Assembly: GCA_020809705.1 (NCBI GenBank)
Contig: CP085830.1
Coordinates: forward strand, 4,526,001 to 4,590,000
Length of the DNA stretch: 64,000 nt
DNA from: Calonectria ilicicola
Taxonomy: Eukaryota > Ascomycota > Sordariomycetes > Hypocreales > Nectriaceae
Direction: 5' to 3'
Shown here: positions 22,243 to 34,144 of the stretch, one piece after another
Numbering within the stretch: the stretch's first letter is position 1
Layout: each line of letters starts with the position of its first letter
Translations under genes and position numbers: made by a program
The notes under the pieces: model-generated
What the model was told of the DNA's origin: nothing
The model's input: only the letters and a program-made list of their open reading frames with translations
Databases searched by the model: none

Positions 22243-23586
22243 AAAAGTAAAAGGTGGGGAAGTCAGGTTACTGAACATGTATTGTGGCAGCATAGAGAGA
22301 TGTATCCTTGGTGTTGAGTGTTATAATTCAGTCTACTGGTAATTCTCATTTTAAGGCAAGATCAAGCTCAACCTAAGAGGGACCGCCTACGCCGTTCCCC
22401 GCCATTTGGCAATGAGAAAAATACATTGAGGCCAGCTGCTGAATCTCGCTGAGGGATAGCGAGTCAATTAGCCATTTTGATTTTGCATAAGTTCATTTGA
22501 TTAAAATATCTCAAAAGTGAGTATCGGTTTTCACCATGTTGTAAAAGTTCAACAAATTGGTATCATCAAAGCCATGCAGTTATCTTGCTATGCCTTCGGT
22601 CAGCGAAAGCTTAGCCCTGGAAACAGAAATAGATTTTGGTATGCTCGAGCCCAGCCTCCAAGTATCCTCGGCATCTCCCCGCCAAGATCCAACCCAAATT
22701 CAGTTCAAGAATGCCTTTTTCTTCACTTTTCGTTGCGATAGTTAAGAATAACTTTGCGATCGCGCAATTGCCTACGAATCAATGTGTCCTTACTGTCTTT
22801 GAACTGAATGACTACCTGTTCATTTAACCACCGATAAATAGATGCGGTAAATTTGTCGCATATTTCATTCACTTTGCTTGACACTCTCGGACTCTGGATA
22901 ATAATCAACCTTTTTGCTTAGGTTCGGAATGGATAGCTGATGTTCTAATGTATGGAATTGCAATTCCCCTACAACTCTTAGCGCATCCATTTTGAATAAG
23001 ATATCCAAAGCCATCCCTTAGAGTAATCGTCACCTTAATTCCTTCCCCTAATAACCTTCAATATTTAATCTTTACTTAATCATATTCAAGTAATTTTAAA
23101 AGAATTTACTACTACCGACATACATGTTGGCCTTGGTGTAAGCAAGTCACATAATGAGATAGGTATTCCCAAAATCTATCTACATGGAGGATCCCTCCGA
23201 TTAAAATGCAGAGCCCACACATGTTTTGCTAGGTGTGCACATAAACCTACCACTCCCCCCTTAGGATTCAATTTCCATTCGAGGCAGTCCAGGTGCAGAA
23301 AACTGCCTTAAATAGAATTATGAATTCTATATTAATTTTACAAAATCAAATAGAACGACGAAACCTATTTTGTCAGCATCGGCAACATAGTTTGCATTTA
23401 GAAGGACGAGAAACTGCACCTGATCATCCACCATTGCAGACTAAGACAACAAGGTTGTGCATGGTCAAAATTTGAACATGAGGCAAACTTTATTTATTGC
23501 TGGGTATATATACATTCTATACATATTCAAACATCAACACAGAACAAACCAAACCCGACACATGCAACTAAAGGAAAATTCACATC
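22243..23586. other. Intergenic AT-rich region
   Basis: No supported gene. A TATATATA stretch near 23505-23513 lies ~75 nt before the next ATG (23587) and probably serves as its TATA box. Confidence 0.5.
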
Positions 23587-24575
23587 ATGTCATTTCTAGG
23601 TCTTCCAACCGAACTGCGACAACAGATTTTCGATGAAGCCATATACCCATCAATACCCACCAGTCCTTCTGCCGACCAGAATGAACGACGGGCGGTGGCA
23701 TCAGGCACTTTCTACTCCAATCAACTTGGCATTTGGCGTCTCCCAGATCGCAACCCTTGTCTTTCTCTTCTCTTGGTGAATAAGAAAATTTATGAAGAAA
23801 TCAAATACATCATTCAACATGCCGAGAATAAATACCACGTCGACATCATGTTTGTCAAAGATCATGGCCTCTGGCCAACATGGACCGCCTTCGCGTGTCC
23901 TCAAACACAATACTTAGACTCTGTTCATGCCACTTTTCGTCTCTTCGAACCTACAAATGATCTTGCTCGGCGATTCAAAGGCAGCCTCTGCTTCTTTGGG
24001 GGTGATGGAGGGCCTGTCCCCGCTATGTGGTCTTTCTATTGCCTTCTCCGTGCACTATTCTACTATGGACCAGGCAAATATCTGCCACCGACTACTACCA
24101 ACTCTTCTCAGAAACGCCATCCGTTTATTGTTGGGAGGCTGGTACTTGACTTCGTTACACCCACAGACCGACCGTGCACCAAAGCCCCGTCTTCACAGAT
24201 GCTGAGTGTGCCCCTAACTATCCGCCAATGAGGTGGTCAACAAATACCTCCATTCCCGCGGAAGAGCGTTTTGCAAACTACTTGATAAGCAACCTAAGAA
24301 CCTTGTTGATGTATAGAGATCGTATCGGAGATTACGGAGTTGCCATGTACGAATGCGTTGAGAAAGAAATCGTCATTCTCGTTGATGGGAAAGAATACCA
24401 CTGTTTCGAAATGGACAAACTTTTTCGGCAACATTCGGCGGGTAATTGGGGATCAAATCCAGAGACTGCTGCTTGGCGCCAGGAAGAATATAAAAAGTGC
24501 GAGAGATGGATAAAGAAATGGAGACGTAAAATGAAACAAAGACTTCCACTAAAAAAAACAATACACAATATCTAG
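23587..24575 (+). pseudogene. F-box-like protein of unknown function, reading frame broken
   Basis: Translation starts MSFLGLPTELRQQIFDEAIYP, typical of the short leucine-rich opening of fungal F-box-like (2EXR-type) proteins, and continues with LLLVNKKIYEEIKYII and GRLVLDFVTPTD. That frame ends at 24231 in an unrelated tail. From about 24150 a second frame carries a plausible continuation (PTVHQSPVFTDAECAPNYPP) and a basic C-terminus to 24575. The two frames overlap by ~80 nt. The only intron that would join them (GT at 24123, AG at 24166) is 44 nt and would remove the conserved LDF segment, so a one-base loss near 24150-24175 is the simpler reading. A sequencing error is possible. Confidence 0.5.
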
Positions 24576-24780
24576 TATAATTTCATTTGTATTTATCACG
24601 ATTCCAGATTATTGCATTCAATTTCAATCACATTTTGGAAGCCAATCAGGTAGATAAACATTATCATCAGTTTGATCAGATTTATATGTTTCATTTGGTC
24701 TATTTACCTCGTTTCCGAAGGTTATTTCAACGATGCAGAACCAGAAAGGATAGAATATGGTCTAATGTTTTTGCACGCAG

Positions 24781-26877
24781 TTAGGATTTCGATACCCGCC
24801 CAGTCGCAGGATCTATCAGCCTCCTCGGGTGCTTCTCAGCAAGTAGAATTAAAGATAAAAGAGAAGCTATGGAGAAATACAGCATAGCCCTCATTTGTTG
24901 GGAATACCCAGCTGCGTACACCATCCTCGTGCGGATTTGTAAATCGGATGGGAGTGACGAAATGTTGTCCGTGGATAAGAGGATCGCTGCAACCTGATCC
25001 GTGGACAGAAACTTGGAGGTGTCGGCTTTGATATGACTATTCAAAATGGCCGAACATATTGCCAGCCCAATTGTGCCTCCCAGCACCCTAATCTGTGTGA
25101 CCGCGCCCATGGCGACGGCTGAGATGAATCTTAGACAAAGTGCAAAGGAAGGGTATATTAGAGGATACTTACCCAAATCCCTCTCGCCAGCCACCATTGG
25201 TGCCATCATTATTATTGTGCTAAGGTTAAATCCGAACCCCAATCCCATGATAACCTGATAGCCGTATTGAGAAGGAGGAACCTTCAGATCAGACGAGTCC
25301 AGAGAACTGAACAGGCCAACGCCTATCGTTTGCAGAGAGGCCCCAACAATGAGCAAATAAAGAGGAGGAACTTTTAACTTGGGTACCAAAACTCCAGAGA
25401 GCATAGTTCCTACAGGAGAAAGAAGAAGCAAGGGCAGCAGGCGAATACCCGCACCAATTGCTGTTGTCGAGTTGACAGTCTGTAATCTCTGTGGAATGTT
25501 AATAATGGCTGCCATGAAGGGAAATCCTGTTAAAAATCCATTCCTAGATAATTTTTTATTAGTTTATTAGAGATTCGGAACATGCTCAAGGGGGATATTG
25601 CTCACAGCAGCAAGCCTAGCATGAATCTATTCGTTGCCAACCTCCAAGGAAACATTGGCTCGCAAATGAGATTCCACATCGACAATTGCCTCTCCCAGAT
25701 GACAAATCCGAGCCACAAAACGCCAGATAAAACAAATACTACGATGATAATCCCACTGTTCCAAGAATATGCTACACCGCCCTGTTGTAGAGCGAAAACA
25801 ATGAGGATGGAGGCGGCCAATGACGTGACTGCACCGAGATAGTCGACACGTTTCCATGTTTTATCTTCTACCATGGAGCGGAAGAATCTGGTAGAGCTTC
25901 CATAAGGGAATCCGAAGGGGATAGAAAAGGCTATAAGGCATATTGCGAGAACTCCGCCGGGTCCACTGTAAGAGCGATTAGCAAGAGTTGCTTCTTAGAC
26001 GGTGTGTCCAGATAGATAGATTTACTTGAGAAAGAATACCCATCTCCACGTGGTGTTATCAGTGATCGCGCCACCGAGAAGTGGGCCTAGGATACTAGAA
26101 ATGGCGAACGTAGACGTGATGACGGCAATATATGTGGCATATTTCGCGGGCGGAACCATGAGTGGCACCATGATGGTCGATAGCGAGTAGATACCTGAGC
26201 CGCCCATTCCCTGAAAGGCCCGAAACACAATTCTTGGAATTGTCAGAATGTAAAATTGGAGAATTGGAGAGGTGAATAAATATGGCATACAAGGGCAGCA
26301 TGGAGTTAGAGACGCCGCAAAGGATGGAGAAGACTGTGAAGAGCGATATAGCGCAGAGTAGCATGAGCTTGCACCCGAGGATATCACTAAGCTTGGCGTA
26401 GATGATGAGAAATCCTAGACGGGAGCAAAATGTGAGTGATCTGCGATGAAAATGTGGACTAGGAATTACGGGGGGGGAATACCAGTATATGTCAACATGT
26501 AAGATGTCACAACCCAGCCGCTCCTCTCGAAGCCATGGAGCGCGTCAACAATGGACACGAGCGAAGTGCTCACGATTGTTGTCTCCAGCGTGGAAAGCAG
26601 TAAGCTTACGCAAAGGCTAGATTGCAATTTAACCCGACGATTAGTTTCGTAAAATGACAATAAAGTTGACGTAAACTCACCCTGCGGTCAATGCATGCAG
26701 CCTCCAGCCTGTGTGGTAGACTTTGGGTCTGGGCGCGTCGGAATCTTCAGCGACATCGACTGCCTGCGTCCCGGCGGCCACAACATTGGCATCTTTGCTG
26801 TCACTCATTACATGGTCCGAACAGGAGGGTTCAATTGACTGGGGCTCAGCCTGTCGTGCATTCGCCTCCAGAGCCAT
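24781..26877 (-). CDS. MFS drug-efflux-type transporter (DHA2/14-TM type)
   Basis: A multi-exon gene with several short introns. The N-terminal tail is hydrophilic (MALEANARQAEPQSIEPSC...). Hydrophobic segments begin with LCVSLLLSTLETTIVSTSLVSI, a DHA-type first helix carrying the LETTIVSTS motif. AKLSDILGCKLMLL follows as the loop 2-3 motif A equivalent, then FRAFQGMGGSGIYSLSTIMV (motif B region) and SSILGPLLGGAITDNTTWRWVFFL (motif C region with WRWVF). The C-terminal half carries NGFLTGFPFMAAIINIPQRLQTV. Splice junctions at ~26290, 25610-25520 and ~25170 restore the frame. Such carriers export drugs or secondary metabolites across the plasma membrane. No biosynthetic partner is adjacent, so the substrate is open. 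Confidence 0.85.
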
Positions 26878-27614
26878 GCCTGGTCGAGCAAAATGCTATC
26901 CGGGGCTGGTCTGATTGGGGAGGTTAGCCGAGAATGGCAATGGGGAACGTGGTTGGTGGCCAACGGATATGCAAAGGCTGCAGGTTGCAAAGACCTTAAT
27001 TGCTGGTGCTTATGAAATAGTTTGGCGAATCAGTTGTGTTGTCCAGGTCAACCAACTAAGCCCAATAGTTCCCAGCCGGAGTTGACACGGTGGTCATCAG
27101 GCAGCCTCCAAGCTGGCCTTTTCCGAAGGATCGGGAGCATCGTGCCATGTTGAACGTAAGCATACACAAATTCACGCTAATTATTGTACACGACGCAGGG
27201 ATGCTAATCCGTCGCATCGCCAAGTTAGCCTAGACGCTACCCTGGAGGCATGGCCTATTAATAGGATGCCGGTTTGAACAAGCACAACACTCCAAGCCTG
27301 GGTATACAGGTAAAGTGGATATATTAGTATGTTTCAAGATTAGAGGTGTGACTAAATAGCATTTTTGTTGTAAAAGAGTGAATCATTACACGCTGTGGGA
27401 GAAGTTGTTTTCGAGTCAACGTCCCGTCCGAATTAGGCGACCAACCCCATCGATAGGCCTCCCACCAGGCAGCCACACAGAAAGCCATTAGAATTAATTC
27501 TCCCACAAAAGATTTATTGTCGCCAACGCAATTGTGGCTGAAATCTAACTTGGGAGAAGTTAAATATACGAGGAGTAGGACTAGTCGCGTCACGTGGAGT
27601 TAAAGACCCCGCGC
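26878..27614. other. Divergent intergenic region
   Basis: Shared upstream region of the MFS carrier (leftward) and ADP-ribosylglycohydrolase (rightward), 737 bp. No gene or repeated element recognised. Confidence 0.4.
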
Positions 27615-28667
27615 ATGTCATCGGCTATGAGAGCTTCCTTAAGCTGCTTCATCACCAAGCTTGCAACACCACCATCGCCCAGGACAATGCCTTCTCCAGA
27701 TCGTCTATCACGCGTCACGGGCGCCCTTCTCGGTGTCCACGCAGGCGACTCTCTCGGGGCCACGCTCGAGTTCAAGACGCACGGCCAGATCGCTGTCAAG
27801 TACCCAAACGGTCTCCGGGACATCATCGGTGGCGGGGCCTTCAAGTGGCCGGCCGGTCACGCAACTGACGACACCGACATGACTCGCGGCGTGCTACTTG
27901 CATACCGAGACTACACTCCTGGCGCTGACATTGGCAAGCTGGCCGGTGGCTATTTTCTCAAGTGGTACCGCGGCGACTGGCCGGGCCGTAGACCAGGCAC
28001 GCTGCCCGTTGACATCGGCGGCGCGACTGCCGATGGACTCGACAAGTACGAAGAATCGCTGGATCCCGACTATGCGGGCGCCGGTGATGGAAGGGCGGGC
28101 AATGGTAGCCTGATGCGCTGCATTCCAACGGCGCTGTTCCGACGCAACCCCGACAGCATCATCCACGAGAGCATCCGCATCAGCAAGATCACGCACGACG
28201 ACTTTAGGTGTACTTCTGCATGTGCCATCTACAACATCATCGTCTCAGAGCTCGTCAATGGGGCCACCCCAGAGGAAGCAGTCGCGGCCGGAGAAAAGCT
28301 CGCAGACAAGCTAGAGGACGGACGCCGTGGAGACCTATACCAAGCTGTGAAGTTAGGCAAAACGCTCGACATAGAAACCATGGCCCAGAAAGGCCCCCCA
28401 TCTGACCTGGCGGGCCGGTGCAGTGGCTTTGTGCTTGAATCCTTGACTCTGGCAATTTCGGCTGTCCTGGACCAGCGAGATTTTGAGGATGTGCTGGTTG
28501 ATGTGATCAGAATTGGAAAGGATACAGATACAAACGGTGCCATCGCGGGAGGCTTGCTCGGGGCGCGAGACGGGGAGGACGCGATCCCCACAAGGTGGAA
28601 GGAGAAGCTGCAGTTTGCAGATGAGTTCAGAAGTGTTGCATCGATATTGATAAGTCAAGAAGAATAA
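27615..28667 (+). CDS. ADP-ribosylglycohydrolase family protein (DraG-like)
   Basis: A 350-residue intronless gene. ATG 27615 is the first in-frame methionine; 27630 and 27690 (MPSPDRLSRVTGALLG) are alternatives, the last being close to the domain start. The family signature is complete: GALLGVHAGDSLG, the metal-binding TDDTDM, GNGSLMRCIP, a HDD, and a C-terminal DTDTNGAIAGGLLGA supplying the second metal site. These enzymes use two Mg2+ or Mn2+ ions to remove ADP-ribose from proteins or small molecules. The coding sequence is GC-rich against AT-rich flanks and lacks introns, unlike most neighbours. This could mean horizontal acquisition or simply a short compact gene. The target is not predictable. 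Confidence 0.9.
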   Translation: MSSAMRASLSCFITKLATPPSPRTMPSPDRLSRVTGALLGVHAGDSLGATLEFKTHGQIAVKYPNGLRDIIGGGAFKWPAGHATDDTDMTRGVLLAYRDYTPGADIGKLAGGYFLKWYRGDWPGRRPGTLPVDIGGATADGLDKYEESLDPDYAGAGDGRAGNGSLMRCIPTALFRRNPDSIIHESIRISKITHDDFRCTSACAIYNIIVSELVNGATPEEAVAAGEKLADKLEDGRRGDLYQAVKLGKTLDIETMAQKGPPSDLAGRCSGFVLESLTLAISAVLDQRDFEDVLVDVIRIGKDTDTNGAIAGGLLGARDGEDAIPTRWKEKLQFADEFRSVASILISQEE

Positions 28668-28899
28668 ATTCGTTAGCAGCTGGCAGTTTTATTGTTGTAT
28701 CTTGTTGCTAGGGGCTCGCAGCTTTCACATCGGCATGCACCGTTTACAATCAATGAGCAATCTACACGTGGGTAGATCGGTACTGAATTATTTCATAAAA
28801 GCGATAGCTAGATGCTCCGCATTGTGTATATATCTCAAAGGAATATGCCCATGGGTATGAATACAAGGTGTGCTGGCTACAAATAATCCTCAAAGTCGC

Positions 28900-29946
28900 T
28901 TACTCTGCCTTTGAGAGTTCCGCAAGATACCGACCAGCAAGCCGGTTGCAAACATGCCAAATCCGGCGACGATTCGAAATCTTCATAAGCGGCCCTCTAA
29001 TCCCCTGGCGCGCCTTGGTGTTCTCTTGAGCCCAGAGATAGACCGCCTTGACGCTTTCGATACGGCTTGCATCTTCGCCTTGGAGAAATTCGTGTAGTTC
29101 AAAGAACCATGGCATATGCTCCCGGATCATTACCTTCCAGAAGCCTTTGTTACTGTGAGATCCACTGTGAACGGCCCATGATGCTTGGAGAAAGTTCATC
29201 AGGCCATCTTTGTCGAGGTAGGAGAGTACATGGTTTGTAACCTCCTGCGGTAGCTTCGCAAAAGGATCCGACCCCGCCTTTGAACTCAAGGTTGAATCAA
29301 GTGGCGGCATGGCGAAGGTGCGATTGAGCTCGGCTTGTACACTAGAAGAGAGTTTAGGTGTCTGCAATGGAGAGCAAACAAAAAATTCCTCACCATAAGT
29401 AACCTCCCAAGCTTGTTCTCCTGTGCAAAAATCGATGCCAACCATATCTTGAGTGTAGTTTATCTCTTTCAAAACAGGCTCATAATCTTCCATCAGTGGC
29501 TCTATCGCCCGGAACAAGACGTCCTTTTTGAGTTGATTAGTGTCATCAGACCCAGTGATACGTCGACATAGAAGACGATAACAGTCCCAGTGAAAAGGTA
29601 CGAGAGTATCGTAGCACCTGAAGTCACCAAAGTCTACATCCTCGCAGTTGGGATCGTCGCCAGGTTCGCACATCATTGCTCCATGATCTGTATATACGCC
29701 TGGACCAGATATATAGGCTCTGGAAAGAGCAAAAGCTTAGATGAGCACACAGCCTGGAAATTCGCGGGGTAGAGTGGAAACGTACTCCTCAGTGTCGTCG
29801 TTGACTCCAAGAACATGGCATTGACTAAGCCATTCGATGTCCTCCGGCTGCAAGACTTCTGGATTATAACTATACTCATCGTCACCAATATCTTTTTGGT
29901 CCATTGGCCCGGCGCATATAGCGCAATAACATTCGTAACCTCCCAT
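28900..29946 (-). CDS. F-box domain protein
   Basis: Exons 29786-29946 and 28900-29719 (66-nt intron) encode 326 residues. The N-terminus MGGYECYCAICAGPM has a Cys pair spacing that could be a small zinc ribbon. The central region DPFAKLPQEVTNHVLSYLDKDGLMNFLQASWAV is a clear F-box, which docks SKP1 in SCF ubiquitin ligases (family knowledge). The C-terminal part is basic (ISNRRRIWHVCNRLAGRYLAEL) with no recognisable substrate-binding repeat. Fungal genomes have many such F-box proteins of unknown target. Nothing in the neighbourhood suggests its partner. Confidence 0.8.
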
Positions 29947-31115
29947 TGTGTGCGTCTATGCGTTGGTTATGATGAACTGTAAGTGGTGTTAAAGTAGTTA
30001 CGTGATATGAAGAAGAAGAAGAGTAAGCGGCAAAATCCCCCTTTTAGCCGAATTTCGGTGGTGGGGCAGTGTTGCCTGAGCTAGCTTCAATTTGAAGCAA
30101 GGATTCGAGCCGAATCACACGATGCAATTTGCGTCATCTCAAAATGAATTGGAGAATTTAGAGAGAGCAGCGACTTGTGAATTGATTGTGTGCAAGAAGA
30201 TGTTTTTGCTGAGCTCGAGATGAAAAACTACGCTGCTGATGAGGCTTAGCACTCAGCAACTGTAAACGGCGGAACGTGCGCTGTCTCTCAAGTCTCTCAA
30301 GATTCACCCCATCCGGTCGATAAAACATTTGGCGCAACTATATGGGAATCAACAAATGCTACGGAGAATAGAACCTCAACCATGGCTATAAATAAATGCC
30401 TTTGATGACCTGGTGCCTTGTAGCAAGTGAATGACCTTGGACAAAGTTGCGGCGGCAGGACTATGAGTCTAATCAGAGCATTTAAGTGGCTGGGCAGAAC
30501 GGGTTAAATTGACAAGACAAAAAGAAAATAAAGGTACACACCAGTGGCGATTGTGCACCATTTCGGATTGATCATTTGTTGTGATCAAAGTCTGATGATT
30601 GATCGAATGACCAAAGCCGAATAGTGCAGTATCCACCAACAATCAGGACATTTGGGCTAAAAAAAACCTTTCTAGTGGCTTTATTTTCTATTCCATGATA
30701 GATCAATTGCAACGCGATTCACCTGGTCTAAAAAAAGATGTTGCGAGGATCACCCTGACGTGTCGTCAAGATGAGCATTTATGACAGGTCGTCTTTTAAT
30801 TGTGATGCGATGAACGGGAAGACATATTCTTGATTTTGCTCTAGTCGCTTTGGATGAATAGGCTATCTTCTAGATCGTATATATCTAAATTGCTTGTATT
30901 TTATGCCTGGTTTGAACAGGTCAATCCTGCAGCATCGGAGAATGTCTCGCAGGTTTACCAAAACAGAAAAGTAGTGGTTCTTTAGCTTACGAAAACCTTG
31001 ACTTGGTCCCATTCTCAGAAGCGGCAAGTGGTTCGAGTCAGTGGGTCTCATTCCAAAGCTCATCCCTCCCGCCTGTGCGCGCTGCTAGTCTTGCAACGGA
31101 GAAGACAAATGGTCA

Positions 31116-31153
<38 letters not shown>

Positions 31154-32359
31154 GGAGGAGGGGTTGTTTTGTCCCGAATTGGAAGCTGCCAATAGTCTTG
31201 GCTGCATCAACTGGATCACGCCGCCTCTGCTCGCTGCTGGAGCGTGAAAGGGCTGGTTTGCCGTCTAGGTCTGCCGGGCCCCTCGGTGGTTGGTACCTTT
31301 ACCGAGTGGGCGTAGGCGATCACTGATCTCAGCCGCAGTGCGCAGGAGCGGGGGAATTGACCCAGCGTGACGGTGGGCAACAAGGACCAGGACATGGGCG
31401 TTATGCAGAGATGATTGTCACTAGGGAGGAGGGGAATTTCGCATTGCGCAGTTTCGCCGCAGGTGTGAGGTCAGGCCCGCAACCGCGCAACGAGTGGCCC
31501 TGGAAATAGCTCCCGAAATCTCTTATTTATCGCGCTGTGGACTCGGGATGGAGCTGAAGGGGGAGCACCCGTGGTCTACAGGCGGGAGCCAGAGGAGCAT
31601 GTACGGGGAGGGAGGGCCGATCATGGGTGGATTCTTACAGCGTCAAAGCGATCTGCCCCGTTGTGATGCTACAGCTCATCGTGTCTAGGGTCCAGGGGTG
31701 CGTCCCCGCACAATCCACACAGTCACGATCCATCCAGAGCGCGCCCAGCTTTGTCGCCAACCATCGGGGGTTCGGAAATACGCCCTCGTGCTCGAGTACG
31801 CTCTTTTCTTCGTCTTGACTGCTGAAAAGGGGTTGGCATGCAAGGCAGCGGATCCGCATTGGGTACGCGGATATCCATACATTGATCTGTTTCTAGTGCG
31901 GTCGACTGAGTGCATAATGATTGACAATCTGAGTGTTGGTTGAAACCAATCTGGCCATGCTCAGAGGCCACGGCACTAAAACTGTTGGTCGATTTCCACC
32001 CATTTCGCCACTTCTGCACCGCAAATGAAGCGGCCGCTCGCTAAGAGGAATTGCCGAGGGATTGGCGCCTGTCATTGCCGTGTCGGCCATGTTGGAAACA
32101 CTTAGGCTAATGTCTCACTCGCTCATTCAGTCGTGTCATTCCATGATATGGTTGCATAAATACATTGCGTGTAACATTGTCTCGTCTCGGGGACAGCTTT
32201 CCCGTCGCTGGAGGTGGCGGGAGACTTTGGTCGCGCCCACCAACCCAATACTACCAGTACCATTATAGCGTCTCAACCATTAACTTCATCAGCCTCGTAG
32301 GGCTGCTTAGATCGTATACAGTTCCACCCATTATCTTTCCCATCTCATCCCCCAACTGG
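29947..32359. other. Intergenic region with a (TC)n microsatellite
   Basis: 2.4 kb without a supported gene. Composition changes from AT-rich on the left to GC-richer after about 31000. A CT dinucleotide repeat lies at about 31119-31148. The open frames at 31000-32260 have no recognisable motifs. Confidence 0.5.
31119..31148. repeat. (CT)n microsatellite
   Basis: About 15 uninterrupted CT units in intergenic DNA. Confidence 0.9.
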
Positions 32360-34144
32360 CTACAGGCGTTGCTGTCCGTTCAAGGCGTACTCGGCCACTA
32401 GCTTCTCAGCAGCGACCATGCCGACCTGGTATGCAGTAGATTGGACGTGACAGCTATGACTAGAGTTAGCGAGAGATTCTAAAAAAGTGAAACTTGGGTC
32501 TACAAACCTGGCAATGATGGGCATTATGCTCATATCCGCGACTCGTAATCCGCTCACACCGTAAACTCGGAATCGGGGATCGACCACGGCCTCCTTCTCG
32601 TCGCGGCCCATCCTGCAGGTTCCGCTCATGTGCCAGGTGCTAGTGCAGTTCTTGCGCCAGAAATCGAGAATGTCCTCGTCGCTGTCGCTGGCTGGCACAT
32701 CAAACTGTGACTGGGTCGGGTGCTGATCCTTGGTGAAGATGGCGCCGCTTGTCACCTTCAGCACCTCCTTGGTCGACTCAATAATGACGCGGCGGTCGTA
32801 AGGGTGGTCAATGAAGGAGGCGTTGAACTGAAGCGGCACAGAAGGGTCTGCTGAGGCAAGTCGCACATTTCCAACGCATTGAGTGTTGTGCACAAAGATA
32901 AGGATGGAGAGGATGTCTGGAGATGTGTCCGGTGCGACGTAGTATTCGGGGGTGATACCGGTGGCCGCAATCTCGTAAATGGGGATTGAGGGCTGGTTAA
33001 TTCGGTCTTGCTCCGCTTGAGGTAGGTCGGCAAATTCCTTGCTGGACTGGACGCCTTCGCTCTTGAAGTATCCCATCGTCATGGTGGTGCCATTGGTGAC
33101 ATAGTCTCCTGTTCGGTAGAGCTGCCATTCCCGCATCGCAGCCGCCATGCGCGACTTGTCGCGGAAGAATGGAGAGATTGGGTCGCTCTCTTCTGTTCGT
33201 CCATATTTGAGCGCAACGTGGTAGTGGTCCTTGTAGTGCTCACCAACGTGAGGATTCTCGACAATCTGCTCGATGCCAAACTGAGACAGCTGTTCCTTGG
33301 GACCGACACCTGAGTGCAGCAAGATTTTGGGGGTATCGAGACTACCAGCTGACAGAATAATCTCGTTCTTGGCCTTCAGAATTTTGCCATCCAGCAGCGC
33401 GACTCCGACAGCTGTTTGGCCCTCAATGACAACTTTGTGAACGGGCGCGCCAGTCATGACATGGAGGTTAGCTGGCGCATGTGCTAATAGGTCGGCGGCG
33501 GTGGATCTGGTACCACGAAAGCAGGTCTTGGGCACAATTGACATGCCCAGAAACTCACCACTTCCTAGGTCGCGGTTGATATCGTAGCCACCAGCTTCCC
33601 AGGCGTCCAGTGTCATAGTAGTATAATTGTCCCACTTGGGCTCGAAGCCAACGTGGAGCGGGCCCTCTTCGCCGTGAGCTTCAGGACGGGGACTGAGATA
33701 CTTCTCCATGCCCGCGGGAATCTCTGAGGGTTTGTAGTGATAGGTCTCTAGCTTTCGCCATCTTCTAAGAGCGTGCTCCCAGTCCCAAGCTTGGTCGCCC
33801 GTGAGCTGAACCATGGTGTTCCAGTCATCTTTAGGACCAATTGTCCATGCTGTGAAGTTGACAGAGGATGAACCGCCAAGACCTTTACCTCGGGTGAGGC
33901 CAATCTTTCGTCCGGCGACGCTTTCTGAAGGTGTGCTTTCATATGGGTAGGTCTGATCGGGGTTCAAGAACTGAACAAACTGGTTTCCGATGATGCGCAG
34001 GTTGGGGTCACTGTTGTCTCCGCCGGCCTCGAGCAATAAAACGGATGGGCGAGCATCACTGAAGGCCAAGCCGCGCGCGATGCTGCAACCAGCAGGACCA
34101 GCGCCGACGACGATAAAGTCGTACTGGGTCTCTTGGTTCTCCAT
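32360..34144 (-). CDS. GMC (glucose-methanol-choline) oxidoreductase
   Basis: Exons 32508-34144 and 32360-32453 (54-nt in-frame intron 32454-32507) encode 576 residues. Start MENQETQYDFIVVGAGPAG at 34144 is favoured over an in-frame candidate at 34213, because a TATA box (34239-34247 on the minus strand) lies ~95 nt upstream and only ~30 nt from the earlier candidate. Landmarks are the FAD Rossmann GAGPAGCSIARGL, GKGLGGSSSVNF, ILSAGSLDTPKILLHSGVG (GMC signature 2), the catalytic His in TSTWHMSGTCRMG, and after splicing MPIIASCHVQSTAYQVGM. GMC enzymes oxidise alcohols or sugars using FAD. There is no signal peptide, so it is probably intracellular and aryl-alcohol/choline-dehydrogenase-like. 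Substrate unknown. Confidence 0.9.
   Translation of the reverse strand: MENQETQYDFIVVGAGPAGCSIARGLAFSDARPSVLLLEAGGDNSDPNLRIIGNQFVQFLNPDQTYPYESTPSESVAGRKIGLTRGKGLGGSSSVNFTAWTIGPKDDWNTMVQLTGDQAWDWEHALRRWRKLETYHYKPSEIPAGMEKYLSPRPEAHGEEGPLHVGFEPKWDNYTTMTLDAWEAGGYDINRDLGSGEFLGMSIVPKTCFRGTRSTAADLLAHAPANLHVMTGAPVHKVVIEGQTAVGVALLDGKILKAKNEIILSAGSLDTPKILLHSGVGPKEQLSQFGIEQIVENPHVGEHYKDHYHVALKYGRTEESDPISPFFRDKSRMAAAMREWQLYRTGDYVTNGTTMTMGYFKSEGVQSSKEFADLPQAEQDRINQPSIPIYEIAATGITPEYYVAPDTSPDILSILIFVHNTQCVGNVRLASADPSVPLQFNASFIDHPYDRRVIIESTKEVLKVTSGAIFTKDQHPTQSQFDVPASDSDEDILDFWRKNCTSTWHMSGTCRMGRDEKEAVVDPRFRVYGVSGLRVADMSIMPIIARFVDPSFTFLESLANSSHSCHVQSTAYQVGMVAAEKLVAEYALNGQQRL

Noticed and set aside
24123..24166. 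A 44-nt intron joining the two halves of the F-box-like protein
   Set aside because: It is shorter than the other introns in the window and would delete the conserved GRLVLDFVTP segment; a frameshift is simpler, although not proven.
31029..31045. Possible tRNA B-box (GGTTCGAGTC)
   Set aside because: The flanks cannot form a cloverleaf; no A-box at the required distance.
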